A stretch of 64,000 bases of DNA, taken from the NCBI RefSeq assembly GCF_900177535.1, contig NZ_FXAJ01000002.1, forward strand, positions 1,116,001 through 1,180,000, written 5' to 3'. Of the stretch, positions 1-8,777 are shown piece by piece (the first letter of the stretch is position 1; each line of letters opens with the position of its first letter). The notes beneath the pieces are model-generated. The model was given only the letters and a program-made list of their open reading frames with translations, searched no databases and was not told the origin of the DNA. Source of the DNA: Priestia filamentosa. Its GTDB lineage: Bacteria > Bacillota > Bacilli > Bacillales > Bacillaceae_H. The position numbers and the translations under genes were made by a program.

Positions 1-72
1 GGAATAATAAATAGCCGGAAGCTTTGTATAACTGTTATCTAAGTTCCAGTTTTGTTCTTTCTCGTTTGTCAT
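1..72 (-). CDS. selO: SelO/YdiU protein adenylyltransferase, N-terminal part only
   Basis: Only the first 24 codons lie in the window; the gene continues beyond position 1. The peptide starts MTNEKEQNWNLDNSYTKLP, and the WNLDNSY..LP block matches the start of the SelO (YdiU) family, which transfers AMP to protein hydroxyl residues. The ATG at 70-72 is preceded by a clear GGAG ribosome site. The identification rests on the short N-terminal signature alone. Confidence 0.75.
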   Translation of the reverse strand, partial: MTNEKEQNWNLDNSYTKLPAIYYS

Positions 73-346
73 TTGATCTCCTTTCTCTTGCATTTTTATA
101 GTATAAGATGAAAAGTACACGTTTATTTAATAAATATCAGCAGAAGCACGAAATCTCTCCTATTGTCTGCCTCTACTAGCATATTATACCCTTTTTACCT
201 CTTATAAAGTTCTTAAATGCTTAGAATGAAAAAAACACGCTTTTTCTCACCATATCTATTATATTTTCAGGTCTAAAGTCTCTTAAAAAGGCATTAAATG
301 GTATAATTGTTTTTAAATGAAATTGAATAAATGTAGGTGAAATAAA

Positions 347-960
347 ATGAAGAAAAGAGGATGGTTGATTTTCAATACGCTTATTTTTGCTGTAGCCTGC
401 TATATTATTGTTTAATATTTTATTATGGATGGAACGCAAGCTGGTTTAGTGCAGATGAAGCTCTTATTTCACGATAAACTAAGTCCATTATGGTAGATGA
501 TGTTATTTATCCATATTACCACTAGCCTTGTTTCCTTAATCATTGGTCCTTTGACATTATCAAAAACATTTCGGGAAAAAATCTGAAACGTCATCGACGA
601 CTTGGAAAAGTATATATGGTTGGGATATTATTTGAAGATCTTTCAGGTTTGTATCTAGCTTGTTACGCAACGGGAGGCCTGATAGCAAAGTTAGGTTTTG
701 GATTCCTATCTTTGTTATGGTTACAGTCTGCATACAAAGCGTTAAGAATGATTCGACAAAGAAACATCTCTGCACATTACCATTGGATGATTAGAAACTA
801 CTCCTTAACTTTTGCAGCGATCACGTTAAGACTTTGGTTGCCCCTGTTTATGATGTTATTTGGGCTAGTGAATTTTGAAGTTAGTTACGCTATTATCGCT
901 TGGCTTGCTTGGGTGCCTAATCTCATTGTTGGAGAACTTTATTATAAAATACACAAATAG
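347..960 (+). pseudogene. Decayed DUF2306-like multi-pass membrane protein
   Basis: Reading across three lesions gives one continuous hydrophobic protein of about 200 residues with four or more membrane segments, resembling DUF2306 proteins. An ATG at 347 starts MKKRGWLIFNTLIF. The lesions are a TAA stop at 413-415 (expected CAA), a TAG stop at 494-496, and loss of one A in the A-run at about 576-581, which brings a TGA at 584 into frame. From 616 to 960 the original frame is open again. All three lesions are visible in the DNA; the family name is from memory and less certain. Confidence 0.7.
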
Positions 961-969
961 GATAACAAA

Positions 970-1000
970 AGAGTCCTAAGCAATATTTACCCAGGACTCT
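970..1000 (-). terminator. Intrinsic terminator of the ABC ATPase gene
   Basis: Inverted repeat AGAGTCCT/AGGACTCT. On the minus strand it is followed by TTTTGTT, just after the stop codon of the ATPase gene at 1012. Confidence 0.7.
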
Positions 1001-1011
1001 AACTCTCTTGA

Positions 1012-2142
1012 TTATTTAGCAAAGGAAATAAATTTTTCATTTTCAGGACGAATTCGTTGCTCAGTTGTTTCATCAAAGAAATGAGCTTTATTTAGATTGA
1101 AAGCAACATTAATATGCTGTAAAGCTTGAATTTGGGTACGTGCATCAACGCGAGCAACAAAGTTAATTCCGTTAATAGAAGAATAAAGCATCGTTTCAGC
1201 ACCCAACAACTCAGCGACCTCTACTTTAATATTCACTTTTGTGCCTTGCGATGCCTCGTTAAATACAGGCTCATCGTGAATGTCTTCAGGACGAATACCT
1301 AAAATGACCTCCTGCCCGATATAACCTTGCTCTCGAAGGGATTTCATCTTTCCTTCAGGGACTTTAAGTGAGATATCACCAATATGGAATAGTCCTTCTG
1401 CTAATGTTCCGCGGAAAAAATTCATAGCTGGTGAACCGATGAATCCACCAACAAATACATTCTCTGGTTTTTCATAAACATCTTTTGGTGTTCCTATTTG
1501 ATTAATAATCCCATCCTTCATAACGACAAGCCTTGTGGCCATCGTCATGGCTTCCGTCTGGTCATGTGTAACATAGATAGTTGTAGTTTGTAGCCGTTGA
1601 TGCAGCTTAGCAATCTCTGCACGCATTTGGACACGCAGCTTAGCATCTAAATTTGATAGTGGCTCATCCATTAAGAACACTTTGGCGTCACGAACGATGG
1701 CTCGGCCAAGCGCAACACGTTGACGTTGTCCACCAGAAAGGGCGCTTGGTTTTCGCTTTAAATATTCTTCAAGACCTAGAATCTTAGCTGCATTTCGTAC
1801 ACGTTGATCAATTTCACTTTTTTGAAATTTACGCAGTTTTAAACCAAATGCCATGTTATCATAGACAGTCATATGAGGATATAAGGCATAGTTTTGAAAC
1901 ACCATGGCAATGTCACGATCTTTTGGTGCTACGTCATTTACTCGTTTTCCGTCAATATAGAAATCTCCCTTTGAAATCTCTTCAAGTCCAGCAATCATAC
2001 GTAAGGTCGTCGATTTTCCACAACCAGAAGGACCAACAAAGACGATAAATTCTTTATCATGAATGTGCAAATTAAAATCCTTAACAGCTGTTACATCTTT
2101 ATTATACATTTTATATATATTTTCCAATTTTAATTCTGCCAT
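1012..2142 (-). CDS. ugpC: Carbohydrate ABC transporter ATP-binding protein, UgpC/MsmX family
   Basis: Cytoplasmic ATPase that energises CUT1 sugar importers. Walker A GPSGCGKST, signature LSGGQ, Walker B VFLMDEP and the H-loop VTHDQTEA are all present, followed by a C-terminal TOBE/MalK-type regulatory region; length 376 aa is normal. The ATG at 2142 (MAELKLENIY) is chosen over an in-frame GTG at 2151, because the upstream AAGGAT lies too close to the GTG. It is the only sugar ATPase in the window. The permease operon upstream lacks its own, so it is the likely partner, corresponding to E. coli YcjV; MsmX-type ATPases often serve several importers. Confidence 0.93.
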   Translation of the reverse strand: MAELKLENIYKMYNKDVTAVKDFNLHIHDKEFIVFVGPSGCGKSTTLRMIAGLEEISKGDFYIDGKRVNDVAPKDRDIAMVFQNYALYPHMTVYDNMAFGLKLRKFQKSEIDQRVRNAAKILGLEEYLKRKPSALSGGQRQRVALGRAIVRDAKVFLMDEPLSNLDAKLRVQMRAEIAKLHQRLQTTTIYVTHDQTEAMTMATRLVVMKDGIINQIGTPKDVYEKPENVFVGGFIGSPAMNFFRGTLAEGLFHIGDISLKVPEGKMKSLREQGYIGQEVILGIRPEDIHDEPVFNEASQGTKVNIKVEVAELLGAETMLYSSINGINFVARVDARTQIQALQHINVAFNLNKAHFFDETTEQRIRPENEKFISFAK

Positions 2143-2167
2143 ATGTAGCACATCCTTTTTTTATCTT

Positions 2168-2182
2168 CGGAAGCGTTTTCTT
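2168..2182 (-). promoter_or_regulatory. cre / LacI-type operator-like site upstream of the ATPase gene
   Basis: The minus strand reads AAGAAAACGCTTCCG, which fits the cre consensus WTGNAANCGNWNNCW at the core with mismatches at two outer positions. It lies 25-40 bases upstream of the ATPase start. CcpA control, or control by the locus LacI protein, is inferred. Confidence 0.5.
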
Positions 2183-2654
2183 TGATTATACACAAATCTA
2201 TAAATAATGCGCCTTTTTCTTGAATAAGAAAAACTTAGATTACAACTTTCTAGATTCCTTAAATCTCCTTCTATCTTTATGAGAAAATAATAATCTATTC
2301 CTGAATAATTTTCTACATAATTTTAGCGAAATACTCATTACATTTTCTATAGAATTTTATTCACACATTCTACAAAAACAATGATAGCTGAGCTACTTAA
2401 AATTCATTGATATTTTAGGAGGTCAATGAATTGGCATTGCGTCAGTAATTTCCATTTACAACAATAAGGGTTTATTTGTCAAAATCACTTGAACACTAGA
2501 AGAGATAATACTTATTTTAAAACCTCCATGGGGTAAGGACTAATAAAACTCTCTACTATATTTTTTTCAAACCTGAACTTCTTCCAATATTTATTTAGAA
2601 TCCAGTTCAGAGTAAAAGAATATCAGAGTTTTATTGGCAGTACTACCTAAACCA
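2183..2654 (-). other. Gene-free gap between pgmB and the ATPase gene
   Basis: AT-rich. I find no credible gene. A good ribosome site (TAGGAGG near 2418) precedes only a 13-codon frame, which may be a gene remnant. Confidence 0.5.
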
Positions 2655-3338
2655 TTATTTCTTTCCTTCTATCCATTTTTCATAAACATTCCTTATTACA
2701 TTCCAATGTAATTCATGAGTACTTGATACCTTATAGTTTGATTTATCAAGTTCACTACCTACACCAACCGCAAACATTTCACTAGCTATAATTGATTCTA
2801 TCCCAGCTATAGCATCTTCAATACCTATAGATTTTTGCGGATTAGCTCCTAATGATTTACATGCAGTTAAGAATATTTCAGGGTCTGGTTTAGATTTTTT
2901 AATTTTTGCCGCATCAACACAGTAATCAAATGTGTTTTGTAATTTGAGGGCATTTAAAACAGTTGTAGCATTTTTGGAAACTGAAGCTAGTCCTATTGGT
3001 ACCCCTTCTGCTTTGATATTAGCAATTAACTCTAAAATCCCTGGCAGAACATGCTCTGGTCCTAATTGCTTTAAATAGTTACAATAATTTGTGTTTTTCT
3101 GTTCAGCCATTTCTTCTTTTTCTAATAACGTAAAGTCATTTTCACGGTTACCCTCTTGTAAAATTAACTCCAGTGAATCAAGCCGACTTACACCTTTAAG
3201 TCTCTCATTAAACTCTTCATCTATCTTTATTCCTAACTCATCTGCTAGTTGTTTCCAAGCTAAAAAATGATAATGAGCTGTATCTGTTATGACCCCGTCA
3301 AGATCGAATACAACAGCATCAATATGATTATTTTTCAT
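2655..3338 (-). CDS. pgmB: Beta-phosphoglucomutase (HAD superfamily)
   Basis: Converts beta-glucose-1-phosphate, the product of inverting GH65 phosphorolysis, to glucose-6-phosphate. Visible HAD motifs are the nucleophile DLDGVITDTA near residues 11-20, the cap region, the motif III lysine in KKSKPDPEIF, and GIEDAIAGIES (motif IV, the acidic metal site). Length 227 aa is typical. The ATG at 3338 follows an AGAGGGGAT ribosome site. It sits just downstream of the GH65 gene, matching E. coli ycjT-ycjU. The reading frame upstream of its start is continuous with a glycerate-kinase remnant. Confidence 0.93.
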   Translation of the reverse strand: MKNNHIDAVVFDLDGVITDTAHYHFLAWKQLADELGIKIDEEFNERLKGVSRLDSLELILQEGNRENDFTLLEKEEMAEQKNTNYCNYLKQLGPEHVLPGILELIANIKAEGVPIGLASVSKNATTVLNALKLQNTFDYCVDAAKIKKSKPDPEIFLTACKSLGANPQKSIGIEDAIAGIESIIASEMFAVGVGSELDKSNYKVSSTHELHWNVIRNVYEKWIEGKK

Positions 3339-3383
3339 ATCATAATCCCCTCTTATCGAAGTAGCAATGCTACATTTCGAAGT

Positions 3384-3482
3384 ATTCTTTTTATATTTTC
3401 TACAAAAACCCGCATGTATTGCATTAGATACCTGACCGGCAGCTAAACTTTCTTTATAAGAATCTGGCGAAATTATAACTTT
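3384..3482 (-). pseudogene. N-terminal remnant of a glycerate kinase gene
   Basis: Between the GH65 and pgmB genes the minus strand encodes KVIISPDSYKESLAAGQVSN followed by AIHAGFCRKYKK. This closely follows the invariant start of class II glycerate kinases (KIVIAPDSYKESLSA.EVA.AIE.GF). Where ATG is expected there is AGG (the codon just upstream of 3482), preceded by a purine-rich GAGAGG. Only about 33 codons remain of a normal 370-380, and the frame runs straight into pgmB. I infer an internal deletion plus start loss. It matters because glycerate is the second product of glucosylglycerate phosphorolysis. Confidence 0.75.
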
Positions 3483-3495
3483 CCTTTGCTACCTC

Positions 3496-5730
3496 TCATG
3501 TTAAAAGCACATCTAATTTACTTGATATCAGATATTCCTTACCATTGATCTCCACAGTAAGCTCTGGTCCCCTAACGTTTTTTATCTCGATATTTTGATG
3601 AGTTATCGTAATGTTCAAAGTTCTACCTTGCCATTGAATAGGAAAAGTGATTTCTCTCCAATTTTCTGGTAATTCAGGATTGAAAGACAATATTTGTTTC
3701 CTATTTATAGAAAGATTCGCAAAACCATTGATCGTAGCTAACCATATTGCTCCTAGAGAAGCCGCGTGAAGTCCTTCATCTGACGAGTTAGACTTCGGAC
3801 CTAAGTCAATTAGGCATGCTTCTTGAAATAATTCATATGCTAGTTTTCTTTCCCCACACCTCGCTGCAACAAGCGCATGTATGGCTTTACTAAGTGATGA
3901 ATCATGTATTGTACGCTTCTCATAATAGTGTAAATTTTTTGATACCACATCTTTTGAAAATAAATCTGGAAATAGATAGAGCAGCATGACAACATCGGCT
4001 TGTTTTAATATTTGCATTTCATTTACTTCTTGACGAGAGTAGTCCAATAGGATGCCCTGGCTGCCTTGATTTTCTTTGTAAGTCGATAGATCAATTTCAG
4101 GTTTGCTTAAGAATGTATCATCTTGAGGAATGATATTATCAACGTTAGGCTTCGGTAAATATAAGCGGTTAAGAAAATCTTGCCCCTCATTCAACAGAGT
4201 CTGATTTTGATCGGCATACTTGTTCATAAAATAGATGGCCTGCTCAACATTGTAATAAGCCATATAGTTTGTATATGCATTATTATCGATATGCTCTGTA
4301 TACTCATCCGGCCCAATAACATCTTTAATAAAGAGTTTTCCATCTACCTCCGTCACTCGACTAATCCAAAATAAAGCAGTTTCTTTTAAAAGAGCAAGGC
4401 CTTCTTTTTTCATAAATTCATCGTCCAGAGTTGCTTGATAATACTGTACTGCTGTATAAGCAATATCTGCGACAATATGATGTTCTGCTAGTGCGGATGC
4501 TACTTTTTGTCGTTTTCCAGTTCGTATGTTAATTGCAGCAAATTCCGGCGTTTCTTCTTTCCCTGTAAAGGCACTTTCCCAGGGGAATAAAGCTCCTTTA
4601 TAATGATACAAAACTGCCTTTTCTTTAGCTTGGTCTAGATGCAAGTATCTATAACGTAATAATTTCTTGGCTGTTTCTGGTTCAGTAAATAATTGAAAAG
4701 GAGCCATAAAAATTTCCGTATCCCAAAATACATGTCCTTTATAACCTTCACCCGTTAGTCCTTTAGCGCCAATACTAAATCGTTCGTCATGGGCTGGTGT
4801 CATGCTTTCTAATTGATAGATTGCATAATCGAGTGCCAATTGATCGAAGTCATTTGTTGAGCTGATTTTGACACGTTTTTTCTGCCAAAAATTATTCCAA
4901 CTATGAGCTGACTTCTTCATTAGCTTGTCATATCCTATTAAATTATGAGCGTGTAATGCATTCAAACCAGCAGTCTGAGGGTCTAATCCGTCGTATTCTT
5001 GATCTAGTGATGAATAGACTGTACCTAACTTTTCAACAATGAATGGTGTATTTTGAGGAAGCTCTATCTCCATTGTTGTTTGCAATTTTCGGTTTTTCGC
5101 TAAAAAAGACACTTTGCCTTTTATAGAGTAAGAACAACTCGTTGTAACTGCTACGATATGTCCTGATTCAGTGGTTTCATAAATTCCTTGCATCACTTCT
5201 TCATCAAACACTCGAACATTTTCTTCAGTAAGGTGTTGATTTCCAAAGTTTGTTTGTTGGGCATCGATACCCGTCATAATGTTAAATGTTACAGCTTTAT
5301 CCAAACTAGTAACGGTTACTTTTAATGCAAGTAAGTGTAAATCATTTTTAGATACAAACCGTTGAAAACAAAAACGAAAACGATCTCCAAAACGATTTTC
5401 CCATACAATACGACGAGTGATTTCACCATTTACAAGATTTAGAGTACGCTCATAAGAATGGATTTTTCCATCTAACAGTGAGAATATCTCCCCATCGATT
5501 TCAAAATGAAAATGAGTTATATCCGGTATATTTACTAATTCGGAGGTTCCCTTAACACTCGATTTATTATAAACTCCAGAAATATACATCCCTCTAGTTT
5601 GATCGGGGTAATCTTCTTCATATGCGGAACGAAGTCCTAAATAGCCATTACCTAAAGCCATTAAACTAGCATATTTATTAATAAAATGCAAATCAAATTT
5701 TTTATCATAAATTATTTGTTGTGTCTTCAT
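3496..5730 (-). CDS. GH65 glycoside phosphorylase (kojibiose/maltose phosphorylase type; YcjT-like)
   Basis: Inverting phosphorylase that splits an alpha-glucoside with phosphate to give beta-glucose-1-phosphate. The 744 aa match the family length (about 750). The N-terminal beta-sandwich starts LMALGNGYLGLRSAYEED, the substrate loop contains GHVFWDTEIF, and the catalytic acid lies in VIGPDEYTEHIDNNAYTN. The C-terminal part has the phosphate-loop-type GLHAASLGAIW. The start overlaps the upstream oxidoreductase stop by 4 bases (ATGA), implying translational coupling. By position it equals YcjT, a kojibiose phosphorylase in E. coli. The exact disaccharide cannot be read from sequence. Confidence 0.9.
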   Translation of the reverse strand: MKTQQIIYDKKFDLHFINKYASLMALGNGYLGLRSAYEEDYPDQTRGMYISGVYNKSSVKGTSELVNIPDITHFHFEIDGEIFSLLDGKIHSYERTLNLVNGEITRRIVWENRFGDRFRFCFQRFVSKNDLHLLALKVTVTSLDKAVTFNIMTGIDAQQTNFGNQHLTEENVRVFDEEVMQGIYETTESGHIVAVTTSCSYSIKGKVSFLAKNRKLQTTMEIELPQNTPFIVEKLGTVYSSLDQEYDGLDPQTAGLNALHAHNLIGYDKLMKKSAHSWNNFWQKKRVKISSTNDFDQLALDYAIYQLESMTPAHDERFSIGAKGLTGEGYKGHVFWDTEIFMAPFQLFTEPETAKKLLRYRYLHLDQAKEKAVLYHYKGALFPWESAFTGKEETPEFAAINIRTGKRQKVASALAEHHIVADIAYTAVQYYQATLDDEFMKKEGLALLKETALFWISRVTEVDGKLFIKDVIGPDEYTEHIDNNAYTNYMAYYNVEQAIYFMNKYADQNQTLLNEGQDFLNRLYLPKPNVDNIIPQDDTFLSKPEIDLSTYKENQGSQGILLDYSRQEVNEMQILKQADVVMLLYLFPDLFSKDVVSKNLHYYEKRTIHDSSLSKAIHALVAARCGERKLAYELFQEACLIDLGPKSNSSDEGLHAASLGAIWLATINGFANLSINRKQILSFNPELPENWREITFPIQWQGRTLNITITHQNIEIKNVRGPELTVEINGKEYLISSKLDVLLT

Positions 5731-6764
5731 ATAGATACACTTTCACCTTTTTCAGCAGATTGATATAATGATTCGATTAATTGTTGAAGTATGTACCCTT
5801 GTTTTCCATCAGCAATCATTACGTCTTCCCCTAAACATTTATCAACAAAAGCAGTCATACTTTTTTGGTGGCGATCTAAATCAGCCGTTTCTCTAAAAAG
5901 TAGAGAGACTAATTCGCCTTTATCATCGGTATAGATTTGCGCAGGAAAAAGAGTAGCACCTGCCTGATCACCACAAAATTCAACATTCATAATTGAAGTT
6001 TCTTTTATATTCAGGGCAAAGGATGTTTCAAGCTGCAACAAGCCGCCTCCTTCTAATTCAATAAAAGCGAATAGAGAATCTTCAACTTCAAATTTTTCTG
6101 GGTCCCATTCCCCAAATGATCCATGAGATTTCTTGTTTCCTATTTTCTGATACATTTTTGCAGTTACTTTCTCTATTTTTGGATATCCCAATACATATAA
6201 AGCTACATCAAGCATGTGAACACCTAAATCTATGAGCGGTCCCCCTCCTTGGATAGATAAGTTTGTAAACCCTCCCCATCCAGGAACCCCGGAGCGACGT
6301 AAAGCTTTAGCTTTTACTACATATATATCTCCTAAAATGCCATTTAACACGTTTTCACGTAATACCCTAGTATCATCTGCAAATCTGTGGTGAAAATTAT
6401 AGGCAAGGATACAATTGTTTTTTTCTGCCTCTTCTTGCATCTTCTTTGCTTCATCAGCCGTTATCGCAGGTGGCTTCTCACACATAACATCACAACCATA
6501 ATATAAAGCCTGCATAACATTTTCAAAATGAAAACGATTTGGTGTACATATACTCACGATATCAGGCTTTTCTATAGCATACATTGCAGCAGAATCTGTA
6601 TAATAACGGGGAATTTCATTTCGTTCAGCAAAACTCTTAGCCCGTTCCTGATTTGGACTTACTACTGCAACCAATTCTATTTCTTCCCGTGTATGATAGT
6701 AAGAAACGTGAACCTTTTCAGCAACTTGTCCCCCACCAATAATCGCTACTTTCTTTTTCCGCAT
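5727..6764 (-). CDS. Gfo/Idh/MocA family NAD(P)-dependent oxidoreductase (YcjS-like)
   Basis: The N-terminal Rossmann fold shows VAIIGGGQVAEKVH. The family EKP motif appears as CEKPPAIT near residue 96, and the substrate domain contains GGGPLIDLGVHMLDVALY with the usual D..H catalytic pair. Length 345 aa. In the syntenic E. coli cluster, YcjS oxidises or reduces the sugar C3 of glucosides. This gene lies between the TIM-barrel and GH65 genes exactly as ycjS does, so the same role is inferred. Confidence 0.85.
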   Translation of the reverse strand: MRKKKVAIIGGGQVAEKVHVSYYHTREEIELVAVVSPNQERAKSFAERNEIPRYYTDSAAMYAIEKPDIVSICTPNRFHFENVMQALYYGCDVMCEKPPAITADEAKKMQEEAEKNNCILAYNFHHRFADDTRVLRENVLNGILGDIYVVKAKALRRSGVPGWGGFTNLSIQGGGPLIDLGVHMLDVALYVLGYPKIEKVTAKMYQKIGNKKSHGSFGEWDPEKFEVEDSLFAFIELEGGGLLQLETSFALNIKETSIMNVEFCGDQAGATLFPAQIYTDDKGELVSLLFRETADLDRHQKSMTAFVDKCLGEDVMIADGKQGYILQQLIESLYQSAEKGESVSI

Positions 6765-6780
6765 GATGACACGCTCCTTT

Positions 6781-7575
6781 TTAGACCAATGACTCTCTTA
6801 GATGAAACAAGCTTTTTCTATATTCTGCTTCTAGATCGTCACCTCTTACTCTACATTCAAGTGTTAAAAAGCCTTCATATCCATCTTCTTTCAACTGATC
6901 AAAATATTTTTTAAAATTAAGTGACCCACTTCCTGGCTGATATCTGTGGTTGTCGGCGATGTGTATATGACCAATCAAATCCTTATTTTTATGCAAAGCT
7001 TCAGCTATCTCATCCTCTTCAATATTCATGTGATAAAAATCTGCAATGATTTTTACATGGTTCAATCCATTGTCTTCTATATAACGTCTGGCGTCTTCCA
7101 AATTGTTAATCATATGATCTTGATAACGATTTAATGGTTCCAAGAAAATCATTGTATTCGTTTCTTCAGCAACTTGATTCAAATATATAAGGGATTCACT
7201 CACTACTTTCTTATCTTCGCCTTGACTCCGTGGAGGAACCATCGGAGGTAATCGATACGAAAACATTCCCCAAGCTGCCGGTACAACAATTCCCTTTCCT
7301 CCAACTTCATTTAATGCTCTTAAAATTTGTTTAATTTCAGCTAAGCCATTTAATCTGCGTTCTTCAATAAAGTCCCCAATCCAACCACTATAACCACCGC
7401 AAGCTGTTGTCACAGGGATTCCTGTTTCAATAATTGCCTCTTTTATTTCATTAATATTGTCGATTAAATATTTTCCGTCAATTTCAAAACCCTCAAAGCC
7501 TAACTCTTTTAAATATTGAAATTTTTCTTTAATCGCATTAGGGAAAAAATCTTGATTTTGTGTACCTATTTTCAC
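6781..7575 (-). CDS. TIM-barrel sugar epimerase/isomerase, AP endonuclease 2 family (YcjR-like)
   Basis: A 264 aa single-domain barrel of the xylose isomerase-like family. Metal ligands expected for such epimerases are visible at strand ends: E in IFLEPLNR, D in IIADFYHMN, H in GHIHIADNHR and E in FLTLECR. E. coli YcjR, in the same relative position, epimerises C4 of 3-keto-glucosides. The start at 7575 follows GGAGGGT. It is in the same operon, 16 bases upstream of the oxidoreductase gene. Confidence 0.85.
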   Translation of the reverse strand: MKIGTQNQDFFPNAIKEKFQYLKELGFEGFEIDGKYLIDNINEIKEAIIETGIPVTTACGGYSGWIGDFIEERRLNGLAEIKQILRALNEVGGKGIVVPAAWGMFSYRLPPMVPPRSQGEDKKVVSESLIYLNQVAEETNTMIFLEPLNRYQDHMINNLEDARRYIEDNGLNHVKIIADFYHMNIEEDEIAEALHKNKDLIGHIHIADNHRYQPGSGSLNFKKYFDQLKEDGYEGFLTLECRVRGDDLEAEYRKSLFHLRESLV

Positions 7576-7634
7576 TAAAAACCCTCCTATATACGCTTTT
7601 GGGATCTAAAATTCATGTAAGCTATCATTTAAGA

Positions 7635-7675
7635 CATGGTGCCTAAACTACTTTTCTGCTAGATTTGGCACCATT
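7635..7675 (-). other. Intercistronic hairpin
   Basis: Inverted repeat ATGGTGCC/GGCACCAT with a 23-base loop between the dehydrogenase and epimerase genes. There is no T-run, so it more likely affects mRNA processing or stability than termination. Confidence 0.4.
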
Positions 7676-7686
7676 CTAAAAACTAC

Positions 7687-8745
7687 CTATTTTTTATATT
7701 CTATTCCCATTTTAATACTTAGCTCAGGACGCTGATCTACGTATTCCATGTAAGCCTCGGCACTTTCTTCAAATGAAACAATTGGATCAATGATATCTTC
7801 ACAATTAATGTAACCGTTCATCAATAATTCCCAACATGTATCTTCGATGCGTTTTCTATTCCATCGCGGGTAATCAGGATTCGGTTCGCTTGCCGCTCGA
7901 GAAAATACAATTTTAGCGTTATTAAAATGGGCTTCACGCCCAAAGTTTAATCCTTCTGGAAAAGGCTTAGTAAATGCAACATAAGAAATTGTTCCACCGT
8001 AAGCAATTCCTCTTAATGCAGCCTGAAGAGCCGCAGCATTTCCACTTGTTTCAATAATTGAATCGGCACCAATTTTATTAGTTAGTTTCTTCACTTCATA
8101 GCCCACGTCACATGAAGTTGGGTCTAAACAAACATCTGCTCCATTACGAAGAGCGATATCACAGCGATGACTAATTGGATCAATACCTACAACAATGCTT
8201 GCTCCCGCTTTTTTTGCTAATTGGATAGCAATTTGACCAATTGCACCTAATCCAACAACTACTACATAGTCACCCGCACGAACATTGGCATCACGTACCC
8301 CACTCATTGCAAATTGTGCGGGATCGTAACATACAGCGTTTTGCCACTTGGCTTCATCAGGCATTTTACGTAATCTGTGGTTATCAATCGTATTTACAAT
8401 GACCGTTTCCATAATTGGACCATACGTACAAACTGTTTCTCCTACTTTATATTCCGTAACTTCTTTACCAATTTCACTAATTTCTCCGACAACCATATTT
8501 CCTAATTGGAATTCACCAAATACAATTCCTGGTGTTGATCCTTCCTCTCTTGGCATGAACATTCGCCATTCTTCAGAGAAATGTTCCCCTATAAATGGGG
8601 TAATGCCACGAAAATCGATAACTTCTGTCCCGTGTTTAGGTGAGGCAAACTTAACCTGAATCTTCACTTCATTTTTTTCAATAGGACGATCTTTATAGTC
8701 TATTAATGCAGCTTCTCTTGGTTTTACAGCAACTAATTTTTTCAT
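7687..8745 (-). CDS. Medium-chain (zinc-type) dehydrogenase (YcjQ-like)
   Basis: A 352 aa MDR-superfamily protein with a GroES-like N-terminal domain and a nucleotide-binding motif VVGLGAIGQIAIQLAKKAGA near residue 165. Late motifs include GGTISYVAFTKPFPEGLNF. In E. coli, YcjQ in the same operon slot oxidises C3 of D-gulosides, so the YcjQ-R-S trio would interconvert gulosides and glucosides through 3-keto intermediates. The assignment to that reaction is by synteny; the fold is clear. Ribosome site AAAGGGAGT. Confidence 0.85.
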   Translation of the reverse strand: MKKLVAVKPREAALIDYKDRPIEKNEVKIQVKFASPKHGTEVIDFRGITPFIGEHFSEEWRMFMPREEGSTPGIVFGEFQLGNMVVGEISEIGKEVTEYKVGETVCTYGPIMETVIVNTIDNHRLRKMPDEAKWQNAVCYDPAQFAMSGVRDANVRAGDYVVVVGLGAIGQIAIQLAKKAGASIVVGIDPISHRCDIALRNGADVCLDPTSCDVGYEVKKLTNKIGADSIIETSGNAAALQAALRGIAYGGTISYVAFTKPFPEGLNFGREAHFNNAKIVFSRAASEPNPDYPRWNRKRIEDTCWELLMNGYINCEDIIDPIVSFEESAEAYMEYVDQRPELSIKMGIEYKK

Positions 8746-8777
8746 AGTGATATAACTCCCTTTCGTTTTTTAAACTA

